DNA of 26,735 nt from Coprinopsis marcescibilis (taxonomy: Eukaryota; Basidiomycota; Agaricomycetes; Agaricales; Psathyrellaceae). Below the pieces are notes generated by a model. The model did not search any database, had not been told where the DNA came from, and worked only from the letters and a program-made list of their open reading frames with translations. Positions 1 through 8,994 of this stretch are shown here, one piece after another; position 1 is the first letter of the stretch; every line of letters begins with the position of its first letter. The position numbers and the translations under genes are program-made. The stretch lies in assembly GCA_004369085.1 (NCBI GenBank), contig ML210350.1, forward strand, positions 17,235 to 43,969, written 5' to 3'.

Positions 1-19
1 GCAACCATGCAAGGGGGAG

Positions 20-357
20 TGTTGAACTTAGAACGATTGACTACACTTATGTCAGATATGTGACTAAGTGAATATGCTGATGTCATATACATGACTAAAG
101 TATTACAAACCATGATGCATCCACTTGGGTCATTATTACTCATACCGACTCATACCTGAGTCTAGACTATGCTGGAACATTCTAGCAATGTCTATTTATA
201 TATTTACTTATCACATGTAGTGTGTAACTTGCTTACTAATATGCTTGTAGAATAGGTATATAAGGGCTGTAGTTTAGCCCTATACAAAATATATCTCTTG
301 CCTCTTAAAACTACCACCTGCTAAGCTATAAGCAACTCTTAACTACTTTGTGATACA
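20..357 (+). mobile_element. 3' LTR of a Ty1/copia-like retrotransposon
   Basis: The 338-bp segment starts TGTTGAAC and ends GATACA, giving the TGT...ACA ends of a long terminal repeat. It is directly preceded by a purine run (AAGGGGGAG, 11-19), which is the polypurine tract copia-type elements carry just before the 3' LTR. A TATATAAG box at 257-264 would serve LTR transcription. The five bases before the start and after the end do not match, so this is not a solo LTR with a target duplication. It is better read as the right end of a plus-strand element whose gag-pol body lies left of the window. No LTR twin is available in the window to confirm the ends. Confidence 0.7.
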
Positions 358-360
358 AGG

Positions 361-1123
361 TAAATATGTCCTACCCAGTCGTATATATTGGCCTCCTGCT
401 TGCCTGCGCATTGCTGCGCTCTCTGGCTTTCAACAAATCTCTGGCAGAATGATGGGAGCAACCTTTCGTGAGTAGCAAATGTATACATTTTGAGCGGCTA
501 CTCTAACGCCTTGGACAATGGCAACAGTACAGGGTACAGACAGCATGCTGACTACAATGGACATCTTCACTGGGGAGAACGGCTTCCTGAGAGCTGCAGG
601 GAGCATACACTTCAAACAGACGAGGACATAAATCGAGGCACACAGCCTTTCTGTGGTCATCAGGATTGCTTGGCTGAATACGTTCTTTGAATCGACCAGA
701 AATGTGGTTCAAGAATGCCGAACGTCCTTGCGTCGTGGTGGGTGAGTTGTGAGTCCTACATACTTTGACCATTGATTTGAAGTGCGACCCACTTACTGAT
801 GTATATGGCCAGCATGTTGACCACAACCTTTGGATGGAATGGAGGGAAGGCTCGCTTCAACGTGCAATGTATGTGTGTACCGGCCTCAAGGGAGCAAGTT
901 TTCTCAAGGAGAAAGTGAGTTACAGAATATATTAGTGGGCATACAAAAATTAGCTGAATACACTCGCAGATCTGTCTCAGCTTTGGGGGGTAACAAGCTG
1001 GTCAAAGTCTCGCAGCCTCACTCCCGCTTGTTCATGCAGTCTCAACGATGTTCCCCCCGAAGCCAACGAACTTGGGATGAACAGCGAAACGAAAATTTTG
1101 TTCATGTATCGATTTGTGGAGCT
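361..1123. other. unrecognised, probably degraded stretch beside the LTR
   Basis: I see no intact gene here. The clearest coding-like piece is the plus frame 494-634, whose translation includes the motif IFTGENGFLRAAGSIHF. It hits a stop and then continues in frame with a protein-like stretch (IEAHSLSVVIRIAWLNTFFE) to about 729, followed by a possible short intron and another exon-like piece near 811-870. A short signal-like ORF lies at 366-452. On the minus strand 430-660 is also open and hydrophobic, so the true strand is uncertain. A broken host gene next to a retrotransposon end is the simplest reading, but I do not recognise the family. Confidence 0.3.
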
Positions 1124-1559
1124 TCAATGGATCCATTCAGTCGCTATCTTGGTCATAATGGTCATTCGAAATATCAGTCTTTCAAACTTCTGCAAGTCAC
1201 ATTTGGGACTACACGAATATATGAGATCCGACTCCAAGAACAAGGCGAACGGAAAGACTCACCCAATCCGGACAACACTGCTCAGAAATTGGAAGCCCTC
1301 CATCCCAGTTGTATAGCATTTGTTCGGATTCCTCATCCACAGCTTCGCCATCACGCAGATCTGCTCATGGCCAAACGTAAACACTCCCTCTACCAACCTC
1401 ACCCTTGCGTCCTTGGCCCTCACGAGCTCCTGGATGAAACTCCCTACACGATCTTCTTGCGCTGTCAACAGTCTGCGATTGTATAACATGCGGCTGATGT
1501 ACCTCTCGGGCAGCTCCAGGTCGAATTTGGTGGGTTCGTGAGTCATGCCTAGTCTCATA
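1124..1559 (-). CDS. small two-exon gene of unknown function, divergent from the helicase
   Basis: I do not recognise this protein. The upstream exon (1263 to about 1559, open as far as 1615) joins through a 54-bp intron (1209-1262, donor GTGAGT, acceptor GTGTAG) to a last exon 1124-1208 ending in TGA. The splice restores an open frame across the junction (...SSVVRIG then PKCDLQKFERLIF...), which is the main reason to think it real. The product is about 125 residues, mixed charged and hydrophobic, with no signal peptide or zinc motif that I can see. ATG choices are 1559 and 1546; an extra upstream exon is possible. It reads away from the helicase with only ~175 bp between starts, so the two may share a promoter. 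It could also be the 3' remnant of a longer gene. Confidence 0.4.
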
Positions 1560-1560
1560 C

Positions 1561-1587
1561 CAAGACTGTCCCCACGGGACAGTCTTG
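1561..1587. repeat. perfect 12-bp inverted repeat with 3-nt loop
   Basis: Arms CAAGACTGTCCC (1561-1572) and GGGACAGTCTTG (1576-1587) are exact reverse complements around a 3-nt loop. It sits at the 5' end of the small minus-strand gene, between it and the helicase start. It could be a protein-binding palindrome or an RNA hairpin in either transcript. It has no U-run and is not a bacterial terminator. Confidence 0.75.
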
Positions 1588-1734
1588 TATCAAAGTCCGG
1601 CTGCACCCATACCAATGCATTTGGTCAACATGAACAAATAAAGCGACAGTGTGACAAGATGCTGACTAGGCCGAATCGACTTTGATGGCGGAGGTTCATT
1701 ATGTAGCGGTTTGCTATGCATTGACTCGAAAAAA

Positions 1735-3966
1735 ATGTCTTTGAAACCATCCAGCTACCCAGAGAACGAAATTCCAGCCACACCTCTCCGTCGCAAGGAA
1801 GTAAAGAGGGAAGATGAGCCAGAGACACCATATATATCATTGTCCCCAGCATGCCCTTGGCCTCAGTTTCCAGCAAATTTCGATAGACAGACTCTCAGCA
1901 ACGTCACTCAGGAGATTTTTGGCATAAAACCGCACAAAGGGCAGTTGGATTTAGCAGAGAAGGTCCTCCAAGGCTTTGACTGTATTGGAGTTGCAGGAAC
2001 CGGGTCAGGCAAATCACTTATATTTGCAATCCTGGCCATTGCTGCAGAGCTCTCAGGATCCAATGGCGTTGTGATAGTAATTTGTCCTCTGAAATCTTTA
2101 AAGAAGGACCAGGTGTGATATCTTTCTCTACAACTTCTCAAGTACCAAAGACTCTAAGTCCACAACAGATACGTCGCTTCAATAGGCCTGAGCCATTCTA
2201 CAGTAGTTCCAAAAGACGACATCTAAAGATCACAGCCCTTGCAGTCAACAAAGACAACAAGCATCCCCAGGTTTTCAATCAACTCAAGAAACAGGAGTAC
2301 CGAATCTGTTATGCGTCTCCGGAGATCCTCCTTCACAACCAGACTTTCAAACAGCTATTTCGGGAGCCAACATTCCGGAAATCTGTAATGGTGGCAGTGG
2401 TTGATGAAGCTCATGTTATTGAAGATTGGAAGGACGAATTCCGAAAGGATTATGGAGAGCTGAGGAGCCTTCGAGTTATCATAGGCTCCGAGATTCCCTG
2501 GCTTGCATTAACTGGTACATGTCCAATGAGAACCTTTGAAACCATCTATCAGACACTGGGAATGGGTACTTCACGGCAATTCTATGGGGTTGACAAGGGA
2601 TGTGATCATCCAAACCTTGACCTCTGGGTTTGCCCGATGGAATATTCATTGCAGTCAATGGGTGATATACTAGCTTTTGTCCCCGAGAACCCCACAAGCG
2701 CCGAAGATTTTCCAAAGACTATCTTCTACTTTAAAACGCGGTCTCTAGCCCGTTTAGCATTTCATTTATGCCGCCTCATCATGCCTCCCAAATTCCACCA
2801 CGTATTCGAGATTTTCACAGCTACCAATTCGGAGGAACACAAGGACGATGCGATGGATCGGTTTAGGCATGGGGTAGTTCGGTCTCTGTTTGCCACAGTC
2901 GCTGCCGGTATGGGGGTGGATGTGTCAGATATTGTCAGAGTTGTTATACTTGGAGTTGAAGGGTTTAACTCAGCATTTCAAAAGGGAGGGAGGGCTGGAC
3001 GCTCACAGAACATCAAAGCAACGGTGATTTGGATTGTTGAGAAATGGGCATTCGATCTGCCGGCGGGAACTACACCGAAAACAAAGCAAGAGCAACATGA
3101 ACAGAAGATGCGCGAGAGCATGGATCAAGATGCATGCAAGTACATCAATTGTTCACAGTCGGACAACTGCATGCACGAATTCACCCTCAATCACTTTCAA
3201 CCCAAGCCCCGCCTTCCTGGATTTGTGTGGTGCGCAGAAGACAACTTCGACAGCAACATTGAAGCTGAGACTCCATTGTTCCGATGGATTCCCTATAACA
3301 CACCTCGGCGCCCATGTGGTTTCGTTTGTGGCTGTAGCGCTAAAGTTTGTTGTCCAAAAATAAACGAACCTGTCGGCCTTCTCACACCCAATGACCACAA
3401 ACGCATCCAATCGCACCTGGCCACTATAAACCACATCCTTGGAATAACTCCCTCACAACCCACCACATCTACAGAGTTAAAAGCCATATCCGACACACAG
3501 CAACCTTCAAAGGGACAACCACAGGAGATGGATTCAACTGAGAAGGCTGTCCATTTGTCATGCTCACGGGCAGAGCGAGAAACATTACGCGCAAACCTTT
3601 TGGCATGGAGATGGCCAGTGGACGAAGATTAGGCGCGACCAGCCATTTCTCACTCGTGAATGGATCATCACCAACGGAGATCTCAAATTATTGGTTGAGA
3701 AGGCACATCTCATTGTCAATGCTGAAGACTGGACCCCAGCTTTTGTGCGCTCAGTCATTCCCTCATCCTTATTCAACAATCCAGATGTCGAGTCTCTTGC
3801 TCAAGTTCTTCAAGAGTTTGTCCTCAAATTCAAGGAACGGTTGGCTCGCGCTGAAGCTGAGAAGGAGAGGCCATCCAAGAAAGCAAAGAAGGGAGTTAAT
3901 ACTGATCCATTTAGAGTCATTTCAGGAATTACAAGTAGTACTGTAGGGAATCTCTTCGTAAGGTAG
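1735..3966 (+). CDS. RecQ-family DEAH-box helicase, apparently frameshifted near the C-terminus
   Basis: Superfamily 2 DNA helicases of the RecQ type unwind duplex DNA 3'-5' using ATP. Visible motifs: Walker A GTGSGKS (about residues 88-94), CPLKSL (Ia), DEAH in VVDEAHVIEDW (about 205-208), LTGTCP (III), FYFKTR (IV), ATVAAGMGVD (V) and QKGGRAGRS (VI, about 397). After the core comes a Cys-rich tail (CGFVCGCSAKVCCPK) instead of obvious RQC or HRDC domains. Exon 1 is 1735-2112; a 56-bp intron (2113-2168) is the best fit, since it keeps frame and intron size, though the residues just after it look atypical. The first ATG in frame is 1735. At about 3609 the open frame must shift: one frame ends at 3632, while the next frame (IRRDQPFLTREWIITNGDLK...) continues a protein-like, Lys-rich tail to a stop at 3966. 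One inserted base or two missing bases would explain this, so the copy is either a young pseudogene or carries a sequence error. Confidence 0.8.
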
Positions 3967-4008
3967 ACTAAGTAGTAAGAGCATCATACTTAGTATATAC
4001 AGTACATA

Positions 4009-6759
4009 TTATTCGTCGTCTTCATCAACCACATCCTCGTTGGGATCTTCACTACTGAATTCAGGGTCAAGTGCTGTATCAACATCCATGGCACCATTTG
4101 GGTCAGAGAAACAAGTCTCGATGATGTCCAGATCAAGCACTGGGTCTGAGTCATGGTCTTCGCCAAGTCCCATGAAACCCAGGGTTTCCATCTGTGCCCG
4201 TTTTTTCCATTCATTGGATTTACAGCCATTTCCAAGCATTCTCATTCCTTCAGCAAGAACATCCTTTACCTTTGGCCTTAATGCTGCAGGTGTGCGTGAT
4301 GTGGCTGCTGCGCCGATGGTCCGGTTGGGTTTGGTCGTGTGAAGACCCTGAATTATGATATCTTCGCAGAGGGCGGCAATATCGGCAGACACACTGACTT
4401 CTTTGTGCCGTCGGTTGAGATCAGTGGCCCCAAACCACATCACAATCTGGTGAACAAAGCTTCGCAGGACTTCAACACTTGCGGAGCCCTTTTCCTGGAT
4501 ATACTCAATAGATGCACAACTTCCAAGAGCTGTGAACATGTTCTATAGAGTGTATCAGGCAGATCATTCAGTGTTAAAAATGTAAGGACACATAACACAC
4601 ATTGATGAAGTTATTATTGTGCTCAAGATACAGGTCTGTTGGAATTGACCTGCCCGGTTCGCCCCATCGGTTCACAAGCCACGTCCTCTCCACAACGTCT
4701 TGCAGAAGCTGCGGAAATTCAAATCCAAACTGGCCCTTCATATCGAGGAGTTCGTTCGCATAATTGTGGCAACCAGCTCCTCGGAACATATACACCCAGA
4801 AATCATAAACCGCCCACATTCGCCCCACATCTGCATCCCGAACCGCATCACAGAATTCCCAGAAGATGAGAGCATCTCGAATAAACAAAATCGAGTGCGC
4901 CATCACTTCGTCCTGGGCGCTTAACGCGTCACCTGCCGCAGCTGATGAGGCAAAGTCGCGAACAATTCGTGCGACTGCCGTCTTGAACTCCACACGAGAT
5001 GGTTTCCATTCCTTCACATCATCAAAGGTTTTATTCCCAAGTACAATTCTAAATCATCCTTAGTACTTTGAAGACGGTTTGCATAATACTGTGTCCATAC
5101 CTTATACAATCAATGAGCCTTGCAGCCAGGGAGTGGTTTGTGAGTTCTTGTGCTCGGTTGTACTCAGGCTTTTTGAGATCGAGTTTAGCTCGTCGAAGAA
5201 GTGTGCGGTGGTGCTCTAATGAGCTTGGGTTTGCTTGAGTGGCCGTGCCGAGATGTGTCCGAAATAAGCACTACATGGCGTTTAGTTGGAAGTGAAATGG
5301 CATTGAAACTTCTTGAATCCAGTCGAACTTCAGGAACTTGTCCTTCTCTTCTGAGCACTCCGTCTTCAGCAGACGAAGATTCCGAATGGTTAACCAATCC
5401 CAACCATGAGGCGAACCTGCGTTGCAACCATTTCCCCTCCAAGACCCAACAACCCATTGAAAATCAACTTTATGACCTTCATCGTCCCCGAAACTGAAGA
5501 TTCCTCCTCGTTGACAGCTGGAAGTGGAAAGAACTCTGTCTTTTCGTGCCCTAGCTTTCGAAGTATTGGCTTTGATACTGCAAGAGCGTTCCGAATCTTC
5601 CTCTTTCTCTTCTGGTTTTGAAGCTTGCCGGGCACATAATCGAGCAGGATTGTACCAACAGCATACTCAAAGGCAGCGATGATATGCTGTTGCTTTTCGG
5701 GGCCTGGGCGAAGCGACTGCACATCAAGGTTACACCGCAGTCCTCGTTTCTTATTCTTCTCGGATACCGACAATGTTGATTTATACGCCTCCCACGTAAA
5801 CATTGCTGGAAACGCAAAGACTGCGAGGGTGGTGGCGTTAACTTGACGGGTTGTCGAATCGAGCCGTTGGGATGCTGCTCGTAGCATGAAATTGATGTTA
5901 TCGTATACAACACCCCATAACCGGTCCGATTTCTGGACGAAGTTTCGTGCTTGAGTTGTTGCATCTGTTGTGAGAGCTTCCAAAGCCTTTTGCACCGACC
6001 TGTTCAATTCTGTCAGAGACAGGAGAAATCTTGCAGAGAAGTTACTTACAAATAGCTGCTGCTTAACGCCATGTGATGGAAAGTATCAATCACACGCCGG
6101 CTGGCACCAGTGCTTGCGAGGAAAATGCCAATGATCAAGGGGAAAGCACTCGTATTTCGATTACGAAAGTACAGAAGCATGCTGATTATGACTACAACGA
6201 TCTAAGCGAAGACATGAGCATTACGATCGAGGCAGACCTGAAGCCAACCACTTACCTTTCCTGCTCTTGAGAATTTGCCTTGCTTATCTGTGTTGTGTTT
6301 CGTCTCGTATGTGTTCCGTGCGGTCAGGAGTGTAAAGAGCATTGCCCAAAGGCTTGGGAGAAGCTCCATGTATGTCGAGCAGATGGTCTCAAGGCCGAAA
6401 TTTTTCATGAGAAGTGCTACTGTGACGGCCGAGGTAACTACTTGGAGCTTGCGGTAGCTTAGGGCGGTTGTGGACTCTTCAACCATGAACTCGGCTGCTT
6501 TGGCGGTGATCGCTGTCTTCAGAGCATTCCTAGACTCCCTCGACGGCGCTAAGCTAACCCAGCTGTCCAAAATCTCGCGCGGAGCGAAGCTGAAGTCTTC
6601 GACATAGCGCAGACTTTGTTGGGAGTACTCCTCGGACGCATAGTAGGACTTGATGAACTCGTTTGGTGAGCGAAATCCACACTCGCTGATGGCGGAAACG
6701 GCTGTCTGGAGTTTCTGTTCAATGGACTGTGCTGACTTTCGAGGTTTTCGCGCGCTCAT
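4009..6759 (-). pseudogene. DUF6589-like gene, five exons, with one frameshift and one in-frame stop
   Basis: Exons on the minus strand: 6256-6759, 6050-6201, 5101-5999, 4601-5048 and 4009-4542; introns are 54, 50, 52 and 58 bp with GT...AG ends, and each splice keeps frame. The intact protein would be about 845 residues. From memory, fungal and animal DUF6589 proteins share a GD-x-L-T-like site (here GDWLTIRNLR) and a C-terminal W-V-N-R-W-G-x-P-G-x-x-x-P-x-D-L-Y-x-E-H-N motif, both seen here. The N-terminus (MSARKPRKSAQSIEQ) is basic; the C-terminus is acidic (ending DVVDEDDE). Two lesions: the frame breaks at about 5399-5402 just before GDWLT, and codon 5271-5273 is TAG between QLNAM and CLFRTHLGT. 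Neither is explained by an intron, since conserved sequence lies on both sides. Function of the family is unknown to me; its expansion in Agaricomycetes and its place beside a helicase suggest a mobile-element role. Confidence 0.65.
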
Positions 6760-6805
6760 TGCTGCTACTTAGCGTAGTCGAGGCTGGGGAAGAATTCTCC
6801 GACTC

Positions 6806-6827
6806 GAGTCATTAAGCTTAATGACTC
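6806..6827. repeat. 22-bp perfect palindrome upstream of the DUF6589-like gene
   Basis: GAGTCATTAAG followed by its exact reverse complement CTTAATGACTC, with no spacer. It lies 47 bp upstream of the DUF6589-like ATG and is flanked by a smaller palindrome, GACTCGAGTC (6801-6810). Each half contains TGACTC/GAGTCA, the half-site bound by bZIP factors of the Gcn4/AP-1 type in fungi. A dimeric regulator site is the simplest reading; an element end is another. Confidence 0.75.
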
Positions 6828-6886
6828 CAGTCGTGCAGTGCCGACATAACGCCATCACCGAAACTGGAAGTGCCGGTGCTGCCGCT

Positions 6887-6912
6887 GATGTGACAGTGAC
6901 GAATGTCACATC
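6887..6912. repeat. 9-bp inverted repeat with 8-nt spacer
   Basis: GATGTGACA (6887-6895) and TGTCACATC (6904-6912) are perfect reverse complements. It is the second of three inverted repeats packed into about 160 bp between the DUF6589-like gene and the TATA box at 6972. Confidence 0.7.
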
Positions 6913-6930
6913 AAACCACAGCATAAGCCC

Positions 6931-6962
6931 CGAAATCATTACAAAAGTTTGTAATGGTTTCG
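6931..6962. repeat. 15-bp inverted repeat, 14 of 15 matched, 2-nt spacer
   Basis: CGAAATCATTACAAA (6931-6945) pairs with TTTGTAATGGTTTCG (6948-6962) with a single mismatch. It ends 10 bp before a plus-strand TATAAA, so it is placed like an upstream activating site. Confidence 0.75.
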
Positions 6963-6971
6963 TAGAACAGT

Positions 6972-7061
6972 TATAAAGTGGCCCAAATCTCAGACCTTCT
7001 CTATCCTCTTACAGTTGACCAAAAATTTCAAAATATGGTTCGTTCAGTCGCGTATAGGTAG
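6972..7061 (+). promoter_or_regulatory. orphan promoter: TATAAA box and an 8-codon start with no gene behind it
   Basis: TATAAA at 6972-6977 is followed by a pyrimidine-rich stretch (TCTCTATCCTCTTAC) and an ATG at 7035. The frame encodes only MVRSVAYR before a TAG; TATAG|GTAGTA could be a splice donor, but I find no convincing next exon. It looks like the promoter and first codons of a gene whose body was lost where the duplicated block A begins. Confidence 0.4.
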
Positions 7062-7161
7062 TAGATTCGAATTCCCCACACAAAGTATATCGGCAGAGAA
7101 ATAGTTAAGTACACAGCGAGCGAATACATTGCCATTACAAAACCAGGACTTAGATATAAGC

Positions 7162-7180
7162 CCCTCTCCGTGGGAGAGGG
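7162..7180. repeat. 8-bp perfect hairpin near the left edge of block A
   Basis: CCCTCTCC (7162-7169) and GGAGAGGG (7173-7180) are exact reverse complements with a 3-nt loop. Recognisable homology between blocks A and B starts about 15 bp to its right, so it sits near a rearrangement edge. Confidence 0.6.
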
Positions 7181-7194
7181 TCTTTGATGAGCCT

Positions 7195-8208
7195 AAAGTA
7201 TGCATATAGTCTAACGCTGCCAACGACTCACTTTGGACGGCGAATATCGATACGGAGTATGCTGTCACACCCTCTGGCTTCCCATGACGGCGGTGGTACC
7301 CTGATGCCGTACTTCCTGAGCTCCAGAGTTCCCCTTTCATCATCCCACATGCTAATATCCTCCTGGACGAACAACTGGATCCTTGTGAACTACGTAGATG
7401 GTGGTTGGCCTGGATTCGCCACCATCGAGTTTCTTGGTAGCCGAAGCGCAGAGATCGAAATGATCAGCCTTGGACGACGACACGTTGGATTCTTGTTCGA
7501 CGGAGAGATGTGAGCCTCGGAGTATCGGCGTCGATGACCGTGTTGTAAGAGCGGGATGTTGACGTCGTTGCGGTCGATTCCAGACATAGAGCGACCAGAA
7601 ATCGAGGATCTATCCGAGGAGGGAATGGGAGGTGTGTGAAGCGGGAGTAGGTCGAGAAAAGCCAGGGACAGCATGGACTATGCAATTGATTATTGATCAG
7701 TCACTATAACGAGATGCAGGAAAGATGGGACGTACACGAATGACCGGTATCCTCGCAGTCAACAACCAAGCGATTATGAGGATCTCTGTCCTATAATCCG
7801 TGCTGTGACTTGACCACTCAGTCATCGCCAAACTCGAAGGACGAAGTAATCAAAACTAACCATCATCATCGGTGTTCACTACCACCACAAAAGACAGGAC
7901 TGTCCGTGAAGGCCTTGTCAAACCTTTGGGCAAAGTATCTGTGTCAGGATCGCATCCAGCGAAAACATTGAAGAGAAATGGTTCACCAGTAGGCATCACA
8001 GTCGTTCCAGCACCAACTCGCCCGAATGATTCGTTGTTGTGGAATATTCGTGGCCAGTGGCGGATCGATTTCGCAGAGTTTAAGGAGGTCGAGGTGCAGA
8101 TTTGCGAGCATAGCATCGAAGATATAGATATCCTGCGAAAAGTCGGCTTTAGAGACATGCAGCGATCTTGAGTGAGGATTGAGGAAAGGCAAAGTTGCGC
8201 CCTCGCAG
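7195..8208 (-). pseudogene. fragment A: decayed antisense copy of the 3' part of the giant gene
   Basis: Read on the minus strand, this block matches the plus-strand giant gene at about 25.85-26.01 kb and again from about 26.39 kb to the window end. The clearest match is 7743-7779 against the reverse complement of 26460-26498 (GGTATCCTCGC.GTCA.CAACCAAGC). The parent's 51-bp intron before CCGTGCCGTTCCCGTC is still present, so the copy was made from DNA, not from mRNA. The parent segment 26010-26385 is missing at about 7850. Stops and frameshifts break every frame, e.g. the part matching LFDKSAADRTSF. The parts left of about 7650 should match parent sequence beyond the window; they match fragment B instead. 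Confidence 0.65.
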
Positions 8209-8504
8209 GTTCAGTTGTTTGTTGACGTGGGAATCTGAGCGGAGCTTGATGGCTTTCGCCGCTCGGACATATTCGGTATGTCGAGCTTGAGACTTGAAGG
8301 AGGGCAATGAACTTCTGACTGCCAATGAACAAGGTTGCTCCGCGCGAGGCCCATAGTGGAGAACATAGGATCTCTGTGTGCACCGGTTAGATGCTAGCAC
8401 TACCAAACTGGAATCTGCCGATGGCCTGGCACTGATTTCACAGCACTTTCACGCTTATAGGTTCCTTCTATCTCTGTGGGTCACAGGTTAAATGCCAGTG
8501 GTTC

Positions 8505-8741
8505 TCAAGTCAGCTCGGAGGTTTTCAGGTCCTGAGAATACAGAAGCCATGCCCGAACGTTCAACACGCCCCTACCGTGCGTGCGGTGTCAGTTCACACC
8601 ACAGCTATAATCTAGGACTTATTGACGCCTCGTCAGGCCAGGTTGAGGGCCTGTCAGCGCTCAAGTCAGGGTGGAGGTAATTCAGAATACAGAAGCCACG
8701 CCTAAGCACGCCATACCGTGCGTGGTCAGTCAACACCACAA
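8505..8741 (+). repeat. imperfect direct repeat in the TPR-CHAT upstream region
   Basis: Unit 1 (8505-8603) and unit 2 (8661-8741) both run from TCAAGTCAG through GAATACAGAAGCCA to a CCGTGCGTG...GTCAGT.AACACCACA box. A third, shorter version of the last box occurs in block B (16861-16904, CACCCCTACGGTGCGG...GTCAGTTAACGCCACCA). Repeated boxes kept at the same place relative to the TATA box in both blocks look like regulatory sites of the TPR-CHAT genes. The rest of 8209-8504 holds nothing I can recognise. Confidence 0.55.
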
Positions 8742-8906
8742 GATGTACGGTGACACATTACTATGACCATATCAGGACGATCGCACTGCCATTTGCATAG
8801 ACGCCCATTCAAATTAGGATGAAACATAGCATGTTCCCAGAAGTTTGGGCACAGAACCGTCCCCAGCGGTGTGAACTGCTGTCGCCATGAGCGGCTCCGC
8901 ATCCAC

Positions 8907-8913
8907 TATATAG
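8907..8913 (+). promoter_or_regulatory. TATA box of the TPR-CHAT gene
   Basis: CCACTATATAGAA lies 88 bp upstream of the ATG, followed by a pyrimidine-rich CCCTCTTCTTTTCC stretch. The equivalent box in block B (CCCACTATATAGGA) lies 91 bp upstream of its ATG, so spacing is conserved. Confidence 0.65.
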
Positions 8914-8994
8914 AATCATTGTAGAATCAACGAATACTGGACACTTCATCCATCACACCCTCTTCTTTTCCTTAACCCATCATTCACATTGAAC

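Noticed and set aside
430..826. Minus-strand frames 430-660 and 503-826 as genes
   Set aside because: Hydrophobic but overlapping each other and the plus-strand coding-like stretch; no start, splice or family support.
5271..5392. An intron to explain both lesions in the DUF6589-like gene
   Set aside because: The DNA between the lesions encodes conserved-looking protein (GDWLTIRNLR, FDWIQEVSMPFHF), so removing it would cut out the domain core.
358..7035. Terminal inverted repeats flanking the RecQ/DUF6589 unit
   Set aside because: I compared the palindromes at 6800-6962 with the 360-1700 region by eye and found no matching partner, so no ends are claimed.
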